From a virus, in the IMG/VR virus record IMGVR_UViG_3300037336_000127, positions 1 to 39,781 of that record: a stretch of DNA of 39,781 nt. One strand, written 5' to 3'. Positions 1-5,251 of this stretch are shown here, one piece after another. A program made the position numbers and the translations under genes. Under the pieces are notes generated by a model that saw only the letters and a list, made by a program, of their open reading frames with translations, did no database searches and was not told where the DNA came from. Within the stretch, counting starts at the first letter, position 1. Each line of letters opens with the position of its first letter.

Positions 1-127
1 CCCCTCTGGTGGATGTAATGGGGTGTAAAAAGAAGGGCAGCGGCCCCTCTTCCTACGTTATATTGTACCGATCAACCGCCCCACAAACGCGCGCCCCTTG
101 GGGGTCAGCATCAGCAGCTTAGAGCGG
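1..127. repeat. Terminal redundancy (left copy)
   Basis: These 127 bases are identical to the last 127 bases of the window (39655-39781). An exact overlap of this size is typical of an assembler closing a circle at its k-mer length. The likely meaning is a circularly closed contig of a phage with terminally redundant ends, not a true biological 127-bp repeat. The cut falls inside the MarR-like gene and just upstream of the integrase in transcription order. Confidence 0.9.
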
Positions 128-423
128 CGGTCCTGCACGTCCTCAATCCATGTCACAAGCCCTAGCCCCGGCTTCCCAAGGCGGTGAACCTCAGAGAGAG
201 AGGCGATGTTTCTGGATGCGGTAGATACGGCCATGTCAAGGGCTTGGCAGAGGTCGCGCTGTGTGGTGCCCTCATTCAGGGCAACGTGACACAGCACTAA
301 CTGCTGTTGGACAGGCATCTCCCCATCCACCGCCCGGAATTGGGCGATGATGGAATAGATACTCCGCAAGGCGTGGCGACCTTCATCTGAGGACCAAGAG
401 GATTTCCCCGCAACTCGTGACAT
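58..423 (-). CDS. MarR-like winged-helix transcription regulator
   Basis: A 121-residue protein with a winged helix-turn-helix layout. The recognition helix region is about residues 53-78 (TQRDLCQALDMAVSTASRNI). The wing is near residues 95-115 (DRRSKLLMLTPKG), matching the D-R-x-L-x-LT-x-x-G pattern of MarR proteins. The start follows a strong AAGGAG site 6 nt upstream. It is the last gene of a small-gene operon and the first neighbour of the integrase across the assembly cut, so a role in controlling integration or lysogeny is plausible but inferred. It could also be a host-gene regulator taken up by the phage. Family call fairly sure, role unsure. Confidence 0.75.
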   Translation of the reverse strand: MSRVAGKSSWSSDEGRHALRSIYSIIAQFRAVDGEMPVQQQLVLCHVALNEGTTQRDLCQALDMAVSTASRNIASLSEVHRLGKPGLGLVTWIEDVQDRRSKLLMLTPKGRAFVGRLIGTI

Positions 424-434
424 GGTGTTCTCCT

Positions 435-632
435 TTATGGGGCCGTGTTGGTGCCCTTGAATGGTGGCCTAGAGGTGGCCGGAATCCGAGATAGCATAAA
501 GGTTATGCGGCCCGCGTCTACAACAATCTCATTGGTGGATGGACGTTCGCAAGCCCATCTAGCGCCGCAGCGTGGCCCGTGCTTCTCGATAACAACCTCA
601 AGCCGACCCATTCTCATTTCAAACAACAGCAT
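435..632 (-). CDS. Small hypothetical protein (65 aa)
   Basis: A 65-residue protein beginning MLLFEMRMGRLEVVIEKHG. The ATG lies one base beyond the TGA of the preceding gene (TGATATG), which indicates translational coupling. A longer in-frame reading upstream overlaps that gene and is not preferred. Two cysteines (GPRCGARWAC) sit about six residues apart. No family is recognised. Its stop lies just before the AAGGAG site of the MarR-like gene, so the two are probably co-transcribed. Confidence 0.6.
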   Translation of the reverse strand: MLLFEMRMGRLEVVIEKHGPRCGARWACERPSTNEIVVDAGRITFMLSRIPATSRPPFKGTNTAP

Positions 633-633
633 A

Positions 634-798
634 TCAGTCCCACAATCCTTTCTGTTTTGCTTCGGTCCGTCTTTTCTGGACAGCCGACAGCCGCAGCGCC
701 CGTTGCGCCTTGACACAGGTAATCTGTATCCACAGGGAAAGGAATCCCCCACGTTGTGCCTCTTGATCGCACTTCCGTTTAAGTTGCGCGCGGGTCAT
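634..798 (-). CDS. Small basic hypothetical protein (54 aa)
   Basis: Found by translating the gap. The 54-residue reading frame starts MTRAQLKRKCDQEAQRGGFL and is rich in Lys/Arg, with a short hydrophobic patch (FLSLWIQITCV). Its ATG overlaps the TGA of the preceding 46-codon gene (ATGA), and its own TGA nearly abuts the next ATG. This chain of overlaps is the main evidence that it is real. Function unknown; the basic character could suit nucleic-acid or membrane-surface binding, but nothing specific is seen. Confidence 0.55.
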   Translation of the reverse strand: MTRAQLKRKCDQEAQRGGFLSLWIQITCVKAQRALRLSAVQKRRTEAKQKGLWD

Positions 799-935
799 GG
801 GGTGGTCCCAAGAATAAGGGCCAAGAGGGCACCCGAAACGGTGAACCCTAAGGCCACGTTAAACAGTGCCCAGAGGTGGCGTTCGCGGGCAGCGCGGCGG
901 CGTTGTTCTTTCATGGGCAGGCGGTTGTTGGGCAT
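795..935 (-). CDS. Small single-pass membrane protein (46 aa)
   Basis: A 46-codon frame with a GAGGAG ribosome binding site 9 nt before the ATG. The N-terminal half is strongly basic (MKEQRRRAARERH). The C-terminal half is one hydrophobic segment (residues ~22-44, LWALFNVALGFTVSGALLAL), so a small inner-membrane protein with its N-terminus in the cytoplasm is expected. It overlaps the next gene by 4 nt (ATGA). T7-like phages often carry such small early membrane proteins; the function here is unknown. Confidence 0.6.
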   Translation of the reverse strand: MPNNRLPMKEQRRRAARERHLWALFNVALGFTVSGALLALILGTTP

Positions 936-983
936 GTGGGAATACTCCTCGTGTGGATGTGATCATGCAAAGGCGCATGGTAA

Positions 984-1001
984 GGTGCCCCGTAGGGCAC
1001 C
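984..1001 (-). other. Intergenic RNA hairpin
   Basis: A 7-bp perfect stem (GGTGCCC/GGGCACC, loop TACG) on the transcribed strand between the 68-codon and 46-codon genes. There is no T-run after it, so it looks like an RNA processing or stabilising hairpin and not an intrinsic terminator. Similar GGTCACC/GGGTGGCC-type hairpins lie before other early genes. Confidence 0.5.
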
Positions 1002-1014
1002 CATCTATAGGCCT

Positions 1015-1221
1015 CTATGGTGTGGGGTGTTGGAACCGCGCAGAGGGGCGCACAAGGTGGCCGATATCGTCCATCAGGTGGCCCTCAGGGTGAACCAGAT
1101 AGGTGCGCCCCGGAGTGAACCCCTTGGCCCCCATGTTGCACTTGCAAACCACGCGGTCGCCTATGTGAAGGCCCATGTCGTCAAGGTAGTAGCTGCGCGC
1201 GGGGCGCGGGAACCCGTTCAT
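1015..1221 (-). CDS. Small hypothetical protein (68 aa)
   Basis: A 68-residue protein. The central part (residues ~18-55) reads GDRVVCKCNMGAKGFTPGRT followed by a V-H-P-E-G and a D-D-I-G turn, which looks like a small beta-barrel (SH3/KOW-like) protein common in phage early regions. This fold idea rests on pattern only. It overlaps the previous gene by 4 nt (ATGA), so it is translationally coupled. A promoter-like CCCACACC element overlaps its 3' end. Confidence 0.6.
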   Translation of the reverse strand: MNGFPRPARSYYLDDMGLHIGDRVVCKCNMGAKGFTPGRTYLVHPEGHLMDDIGHLVRPSARFQHPTP

Positions 1222-1466
1222 GTGCGGAACCCCTCAGGCTCGTTCGTTTCCGCCTCGGTCACGTCATGGTGAACCTCCACACCCCGCAAAGAGAGGTGGA
1301 AAAGGGGCCACGGGAAGGTGACGTGAAGGCTTCTCAGGGTTTCCTGAGCGGTCCCCTTGGACACGAAGTCCCCAAGGATGAGGCGCGCGTGGTGTGAGAA
1401 GGCGGGTTGCCCGCGCCAATCGCGTTGGGTGTGTGCCTTTGCAATGTTGATTTCATACTTGACCAT
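1218..1466 (-). CDS. Hypothetical early protein (82 aa)
   Basis: An 82-residue protein (MVKYEINIAKAHTQRDWRGQ...) with an AAGGGG site about 9 nt before its ATG, placed just after the stop of the 53-codon gene. It is rich in His and aromatic residues and has no signal peptide or membrane segment. No family recognised. It is coupled by ATGA overlap to the downstream 68-codon gene. Confidence 0.6.
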   Translation of the reverse strand: MVKYEINIAKAHTQRDWRGQPAFSHHARLILGDFVSKGTAQETLRSLHVTFPWPLFHLSLRGVEVHHDVTEAETNEPEGFRT

Positions 1467-1472
1467 CTTGGA

Positions 1473-1634
1473 TTACCCCTTGTTTTTCATAATGTCGTCA
1501 TACATCGCCCGATCTAAGGTCACTTTGCAGCGCCCCTTAATGATCTGGATGATGTCCTCGAAGGTGTGGTGTGACATCTTCACACACACATTGTAGATTT
1601 CACGGCGAAGGTGAGGGTGTATTGTGCGGGGCAT
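1473..1634 (-). CDS. Small hypothetical protein (53 aa)
   Basis: Found by reading the gap between two longer genes. The 53-codon frame starts MPRTIHPHLRREIYNVCVKM and ends in YDDIMKNKG. Its ATG directly follows the TAA of the upstream gene (TAAATG), and its end supplies the AAGGGG ribosome binding site of the next gene. It is mixed-charge, probably helical, and cytoplasmic. Function unknown. Confidence 0.6.
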   Translation of the reverse strand: MPRTIHPHLRREIYNVCVKMSHHTFEDIIQIIKGRCKVTLDRAMYDDIMKNKG

Positions 1635-2102
1635 TTAGGCACCCACTTTCTGGTAAACGCTTGTTCCATCTGAGAGACCACCTAAGCGGGCATATTCGCC
1701 AAACTCCGCGAGGAATTTAGGGGTGACCTGAGCCATCCAGCGGGCGGCGAGGTATTTCGACCCAGCGTTTTCCAAGTCAGTACGCGGGGCAATCCAAACG
1801 GCCATCAAGCCGCAATACTCGCTGACCCCAAAATCCACCAAACTATTGCGGGCAAGGGTGTGATCTTCCCGGCCCCGCCAGTCGTCAGCTTCCCAGAGGG
1901 AGGGGAAGAGAGCCTTAGCGCGCATCCTGAGGCCGTCTTTCAACCAATCCCAATCGGTTTGGCTTTCAATGTGCATTTGGTCGTCGGGTTCGCACTCGCA
2001 ATCGGCCACCGCATCGACACATCTGGCGCAATAATCATCATCGCAAGGTGTGGGCGCATAGGCCACAATCGCGCCTCTCGGGTAAGATACAGAACGTCCC
2101 AT
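1635..2102 (-). CDS. Hypothetical early protein (155 aa)
   Basis: A 155-residue acidic protein. Residues ~19-37 carry a cysteine cluster (CDDDYCARCVDAVADCEC) that could bind a metal ion, although spacing does not match a standard zinc finger. The remainder is predicted soluble. It starts right after a leader cassette with an AAAGGG ribosome binding site. Its placement next to ardA among early genes suggests a host-takeover or anti-defence role, but this rests on location only. No family recognised. Confidence 0.65.
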   Translation of the reverse strand: MGRSVSYPRGAIVAYAPTPCDDDYCARCVDAVADCECEPDDQMHIESQTDWDWLKDGLRMRAKALFPSLWEADDWRGREDHTLARNSLVDFGVSEYCGLMAVWIAPRTDLENAGSKYLAARWMAQVTPKFLAEFGEYARLGGLSDGTSVYQKVGA

Positions 2103-2187
2103 AGGTTCCCTTTCAAAGGTTGTTTAAGTTGCACACGAAGGCCACCCCGCAGGGTGACCTGTTAGTGAAACCTTGCCGCTAGTGGAT
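2103..2187 (-). repeat. Early-gene leader cassette, copy 1
   Basis: A repeated intergenic unit. On the transcribed strand it runs: ATCCACTAGCGGCAAGG, TTTCACTAACAG, a GGTCACCC-TGCG-GGGTGGCC hairpin (8-bp stem with one G-U), GTGCAACTT, then an AAAGGGAAC ribosome binding site before the ATG. Bases 2126-2187 are identical over 62 bp to 2932-2993. The upstream gene's stop codon lies inside the ATCCACTAG box. Confidence 0.85.
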
Positions 2188-2907
2188 GGAAGCGCCCAAG
2201 GGTGTATCGGCCCACGGCTTGGCATACTTCACGCGCCACTCAGCCATGTCCTTGGGGTGGCCTTTGCGGGTTTCTGTGAGGTAGTTGAACAGTTTCCATG
2301 CGCGGTCCGCCTTAGGGCCATTCCAAAGCCACTGGTGGTACTTGCCGTTGCATTGCGCATGTTCCATCAGGGCATACTCAGTACATTGGTCCCAATCTTG
2401 CCAGCTTTCGGTTTCCAGATAGGCCAGCAAGAGGGTTTGCAGCTCGTTATGGTCCCAGCCGATCACCCGGCCCCATGTGCGCCAGTCGGGGTCATAGTGG
2501 GATGCAAACCCGCTCCGGCTGGTGTGGCGGTCCTTGGCAACTTGGGTTAGGCGTTCCCGGTCCACCTTACGCAGCATCTTGGCGATAGCGCCCCGCCCAA
2601 CGGTCACGAAAACCCGGTCAGTTTCAAAATTATAGAAACGGGGGGAGGACATGGCAGAAAACTGGCCATCTCCATCCAAATACTCATCAAGAAACGCCCC
2701 GGAATAGGCCTTTGCATACTCAGAATTGAATGTGCTGTAATCCGCAGCATCTAGAAACAAGTCCGCCAGACTTTCTGGCATATCTGACCCCATAAGGTCT
2801 GCCCAATACTCGGCCACGCTGTTGACCTCACGCTCAGCTTCGTTGCTGTGGATGGAGCAATAAAGGCCAGAGAAAGGCAGTTGAATTTCAAAGTTATCGG
2901 GTTTCAT
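2179..2907 (-). CDS. Hypothetical early protein (242 aa)
   Basis: A 242-residue acidic, soluble protein starting MKPDNFEIQLPFSGLYCSIH. The start is the ATG after AAAGGGAACCCA; an earlier in-frame ATG lies inside the repeated leader and is rejected. It contains many Trp/Tyr residues in the C-terminal half (EYALMEHAQ, YHQWLWNGPK) and no membrane segment. The N-terminal LPFSGLYCS pattern resembles uncharacterised phage early proteins. It ends in ATC CAC TAG, which doubles as the first box of the next leader cassette. Position beside ardA makes an anti-defence role worth considering, without direct evidence. Confidence 0.7.
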   Translation of the reverse strand: MKPDNFEIQLPFSGLYCSIHSNEAEREVNSVAEYWADLMGSDMPESLADLFLDAADYSTFNSEYAKAYSGAFLDEYLDGDGQFSAMSSPRFYNFETDRVFVTVGRGAIAKMLRKVDRERLTQVAKDRHTSRSGFASHYDPDWRTWGRVIGWDHNELQTLLLAYLETESWQDWDQCTEYALMEHAQCNGKYHQWLWNGPKADRAWKLFNYLTETRKGHPKDMAEWRVKYAKPWADTPLGASIH

Positions 2908-2993
2908 TGGGTTCCCTTTCATGGGTTTTTCAAGTTGCACACGAAGGCCACCCCGCAGGGTGACCTGTTAGTGAAACCTTGCCGCTAGTGGAT
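2908..2993 (-). repeat. Early-gene leader cassette, copy 2
   Basis: Second copy of the cassette, before the 242-aa gene. Positions 2932-2993 match 2126-2187 over 62 bp without mismatch. It carries the GGTCACCC-TGCG-GGGTGGCC hairpin and ATGAAAGGGAACCC at the ribosome binding site. Confidence 0.85.
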
Positions 2994-2997
2994 AGGA

Positions 2998-3528
2998 TTA
3001 GCGATTGTAAAAGAAAAACACTTCACCAACCGCGCGGATTGAATTGAAGTCGCCCCCACATTTGAAGTCGCGCGCCACGCTTTCCCAGTCAATATGGTTC
3101 TGGACCCAATCCGGGATTGCGGCCATATCTTGGGTTTCGCGGGTGTATTGTTCTGCAAAGTCTGCCCAATCATCGGCCCGCCCCGCGTAGTGATCACTCA
3201 GAAAACCCTCAGCATCCTCCGCGCCGTGCTCGTGCATGGCCTCAATCAACACCACGCCCGGTATATCCCAACCCATTGCCGCCTCAATAATGACAGCCCG
3301 CGCGGCCACCTCAGCCAGCCCCGCATACTCCCCCAAATCGGCCAGCCCCTCGTGGTCGTGGATTGCCCACTCCTCCGCATCGGGGACCGGGCTTGCGGCC
3401 AGCATCGCGTTCACCTCTTCTTGCATTGTTTCCACGCAATCGGTGGCATCTATCCACGCGCCATGCAAAATGCCGTTATTGTAAGCGGCAAGGCAAGCAG
3501 CATAAATCTTAGGGGTATCGTTAGCCAT
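2998..3528 (-). CDS. ardA: ArdA-family antirestriction protein
   Basis: A 176-residue protein, close to the usual ArdA length (~165-185). It has the family hallmarks in order: PKIYAACLAAYNNGILHGAW near the N-terminus, a central SPVPDAEEWAIHDHEGLADL, and FLSDHYAG with many Asp/Glu residues after it. ArdA dimers mimic the bend and charge of B-form DNA and block type I restriction enzymes and their methyltransferases. The acidic composition fits this. It lies early in the transcription order, where protection on DNA entry is needed, as T7 gene 0.3 (Ocr, a different fold) does. It is preceded by a leader cassette and an AAAGGG site. Confidence 0.93.
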   Translation of the reverse strand: MANDTPKIYAACLAAYNNGILHGAWIDATDCVETMQEEVNAMLAASPVPDAEEWAIHDHEGLADLGEYAGLAEVAARAVIIEAAMGWDIPGVVLIEAMHEHGAEDAEGFLSDHYAGRADDWADFAEQYTRETQDMAAIPDWVQNHIDWESVARDFKCGGDFNSIRAVGEVFFFYNR

Positions 3529-3607
3529 TGGGTGACCCTTTCAAAGGTTGGTTAAGGTGCGGAAAGTTGCACATGAAGGCCACCCCCTCAGGGTGACCTG
3601 TTAGTGA
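3529..3607 (-). repeat. Early-gene leader cassette, copy 3
   Basis: Third, more divergent copy, before ardA. It keeps TTTCACTAACAG, a GGTCACCCTGAGGGGGTGGCC hairpin, GTGCAACTTT and AAAGGGTCACCC. It lacks the ATCCACTAG box and has an 11-nt insertion next to GCAACTTT. Confidence 0.8.
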
Positions 3608-3611
3608 AACC

Positions 3612-3800
3612 TCAATTTCGTGGGGTGTTTGGGAACGCCTTATCTAGCGCCCGGTCTAGCGCCGCTTGTGTCCAACCATAGGCGGCCTTAAAGGTGACCT
3701 CACAGGCCCCGCAATCAAAGGCGAAAACACGCCCAAAGTCTTCTAAGGCCAGCGCATCACCTGACCAAATTCCGCGCGCATCTATTGAAGAATAATCCAT
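3612..3800 (-). CDS. Small hypothetical protein (62 aa)
   Basis: A 62-residue protein starting MDYSSIDARGIWSGDALALE. The ATG after AAAGGGTCAAC is chosen because the longer in-frame reading begins inside the repeated leader. Two cysteines (FDCGACEV) form a CxxC pair. Acidic first half, amphipathic helix at the end. No family recognised. Confidence 0.6.
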   Translation of the reverse strand: MDYSSIDARGIWSGDALALEDFGRVFAFDCGACEVTFKAAYGWTQAALDRALDKAFPNTPRN

Positions 3801-3887
3801 TGTTGACCCTTTCATGGGCTGTTTGAAGTTGCACATAAAGGCCACCCCTTAGGGTGACCTGATAGTGAAACCTTATCGCTAGTGGAT
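3801..3887 (-). repeat. Early-gene leader cassette, copy 4
   Basis: Fourth copy, before the 62-aa gene. It has ATCCACTAGCGATAAGG, TTTCACTATCAG, the hairpin GGTCACCC-TAAG-GGGTGGCC and AAAGGGTCAAC. The loop differs (TAAG in place of TGCG) while the stem is preserved, which points to selection on structure. Confidence 0.8.
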
Positions 3888-3891
3888 GTAA

Positions 3892-4233
3892 TCACTCAGC
3901 CGCAATTGAAAAGGTGCTTGGCCCAACAAACTCAACCCCGCCCGGCGTTGCCATATAGATGCAAACTTGCTGCATTGATACCGCCGCCAGCATGGCGATA
4001 TCATGCAACTTGGTGATAGCCGTAGCATCCCAAACCGCCGCAACCGCATAGCGTTGTACTTGTTCCGCGTATACCTTGCCATCTTGCGGGTCTCGCCACA
4101 TGCCCCGTGCGGTTTGCATAGTCAGGCCGCCGAAAGTGTCCATGATTTGGCTTTCGATTGCCATGATTTGGGTGACAATGTTTTCGCCATTGTTACCGAT
4201 AACAGGAAGATGAATAAAAGATTCTTGCATCAT
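3892..4233 (-). CDS. First early gene, hypothetical (113 aa)
   Basis: The first gene after the genome terminus in transcription order. Two adjacent ATGs (4233 and 4230) follow a GGGA site; the first is chosen. The protein (MMQESFIHLPVIGNN...) is largely helical with an Ala/Met-rich stretch (ITKLHDIAMLAAVSMQQVCI, about residues 72-91) that might touch a membrane. No family recognised. First-expressed T7-like genes usually counter host defences or reprogram the host; that is position-based inference. Confidence 0.65.
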   Translation of the reverse strand: MMQESFIHLPVIGNNGENIVTQIMAIESQIMDTFGGLTMQTARGMWRDPQDGKVYAEQVQRYAVAAVWDATAITKLHDIAMLAAVSMQQVCIYMATPGGVEFVGPSTFSIAAE

Positions 4234-4264
4234 TGGATAATTCCCTTGTGTGGACAGATTGAAA

Positions 4265-4731
4265 CATGAAAGCGGCCCCATAAGGTGAACCCTAAGGGCC
4301 GCTTATTCTTTCAATCACTCACTAGGAAACGCCTATTTTCTAAGGCCCGTGTGAAGCGCAACGCTTACACCTTAGGGCCGCCGATACTGTGGCTTTTTTT
4401 CCGTTCTAACGCCGCCGGGTTCTATCCGTTGGGGTTCCCTTACCGGGTTCAATGTGTGGCCCCGACACTAGCGGGTTATCTAGGCCAGTATCAGACTGGC
4501 AACGGCCCTTTCGGGAAAGAACTAGGCGGCGCTATCCAGCGGGGCCTTTCCGACTTGCAGGCGGTGGGGCCACTGAGCGCCCCGTTGCCCTAGCGATAAC
4601 TGCCTTTCGGCTCTCAACCCCTAACGGGTTCGTAGTGCTTATCTACGCAGCGCCTTATGGTTTCAGACTGTGGCACTTTAGGTCTGACAGGTTTTTCAGC
4701 TTGCGCCGGGTTCCGCTTCCCGTCTTTCGAT
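4265..4731 (-). ncRNA. Candidate large structured noncoding RNA (~465 nt)
   Basis: No convincing gene is present on either strand, but the minus strand folds densely. Helices by window position: 4663-4668/4682-4687; 4631-4635/4643-4647; 4616-4620/4626-4630; GCC-GAAA-GGC at 4602-4611; GUUAUC+UAG 4590-4600 with 4475-4483 (2-nt bulge); GGCAACGG 4498-4505 with 4582-4589; CCAGU/ACUGG 4485-4499; CCC-GAAA-GGG at 4506-4515; GGCGCU 4528-4533 with 4576-4581, extended by CAGUGG/CCGCUG 4537-4542/4570-4575; and a two-part hairpin at 4344-4379. One helix needs a G-U pair that works only for minus-strand RNA. A promoter-like site precedes it and a strong hairpin ends it. Class unknown; a cis-acting early leader is the alternative. 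Confidence 0.65.
4267..4304 (-). terminator. Strong hairpin closing the structured RNA
   Basis: A 9-bp GC-rich stem (AAGCGGCCC/GGGCCGCTT) with a loop that itself can pair (TAGG..CCTTA). It is followed on the transcribed strand by TTCATGTTTC, a weak U-tract. It may be a terminator, or a 3' stability or attenuation structure just before the first early gene's ribosome binding site. Confidence 0.5.
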
Positions 4732-4736
4732 GCCCA

Positions 4737-4766
4737 GTTATAGCCCTATGCGGAAAAATACTGCAA
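4737..4766 (-). promoter_or_regulatory. Candidate host-type promoter for the structured RNA and early genes
   Basis: On the minus strand a TTGCAG (-35-like, 4761-4766) lies 18 nt before TATAAC (-10-like, 4737-4742), giving a start near 4730. The -10 is good and the -35 is poor. Its position at the left end of the early region is where T7-like phages place host-polymerase promoters. An ATCCACTA box lies just upstream at 4782-4789. Confidence 0.4.
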
Positions 4767-4935
4767 GCGGTTATTTGTCGGTAGTGGATAGAAATAATGT
4801 TAAGCCATTGAAAAGCAACGAAAACAAAACCAAACCGATCACAAGAAACCGCCCTAAATGACCCTCACAAGGCACAGTAATAGGTCAGTATGGGTTACCT
4901 AAACGAATCAGTTAGGGCGTTGTTTGGGGTATCTG

Positions 4936-5057
4936 CCCCGATGAGGTGCCCCGATGAGGTGCCCCGATGAGGTGCCCCGATGAGGTGCCCCGATGAGGTG
5001 CCCCGATGAGGTGCCCCGATGAGGTGCCCCGATGAGGTGCCCCGATGAGGTGCCCCG
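4936..5057. repeat. 13-bp tandem repeat array (9 full copies)
   Basis: Nine uninterrupted, identical copies of CCCCGATGAGGTG starting at 4936 and a final partial CCCCG ending at 5057. Perfect identity implies recent expansion or active homogenisation. Thirteen bases is not a whole number of helical turns (about 1.25). Iterons of this kind occur at replication origins and beside T7-type terminal repeats. Confidence 0.95.
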
Positions 5058-5092
5058 CCCCAAGGGTGAACCAAGGGCAATGCAAGGTGACC

Positions 5093-5138
5093 TAAGGGTG
5101 GCCGATAAGGTGGTTTAAGGGTGGCCGATGAGGTGGTT
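5093..5138. repeat. 23-bp tandem duplication
   Basis: Two adjacent 23-bp units starting at 5093 and 5116 (first part TAAGGGTGGCCGATAAGG), differing at one base. The units share the GATGAGGTGG word with the 13-bp array next to them, so the two repeat families are related. Confidence 0.9.
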
Positions 5139-5251
5139 TAACCGATCACCCCATCTAACGGAAACAAGGTAAACAATACTGACCTATTCAAAAAAGACTG
5201 ATCAAGTCCCCTAAGGCCACCTATCCGGCCACCCTATGCCATGCCTTAGGA

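Larger units (their letters stand above)
4879..5188. repeat. 13-bp perfect inverted repeat bracketing the tandem arrays
   Basis: AATAGGTCAGTAT at 4879-4891 has its exact reverse complement ATACTGACCTATT at 5176-5188, about 284 bp apart. The pair encloses the 13-bp array and the 23-bp duplication and little else. The arrangement suggests a protein-binding pair, an origin or a packaging element. Confidence 0.75.
4786..5251. other. Gene-free terminus-like region with iterated repeats
   Basis: I see no supportable gene here. It contains an A/T-rich stretch (4800-4860), a 13-bp tandem array, a 23-bp tandem duplication and a 13-bp inverted repeat bracketing both. Short words AAGGTGACC, AAGGGTGGCC and GGTGAACC recur. 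In T7 the concatemer junction and terminal repeats are flanked by short tandem repeats between the last late gene and the first early gene, exactly this position, so the physical ends or a replication origin probably lie here or up to 5760. Confidence 0.6.

Noticed and set aside
445-1272. 275-codon plus-strand open frame
   Set aside because: It crosses six minus-strand small genes with good start signals and overlaps; no family features.
4285-4784. Plus-strand frames of 102 and 110 codons over the structured segment
   Set aside because: No ribosome binding site, no protein-like pattern, against the direction of all genes; helices and a G-U pair favour a minus-strand RNA.
4936-5057. CRISPR-like array
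   Set aside because: Units are contiguous 13-mers without spacers.
4895-5080. 61-codon minus-strand frame with SSGHLIGAPHRGT repeats
   Set aside because: It is only the translation of the 13-bp tandem array, whose three-frame periodicity gives a repeated peptide.
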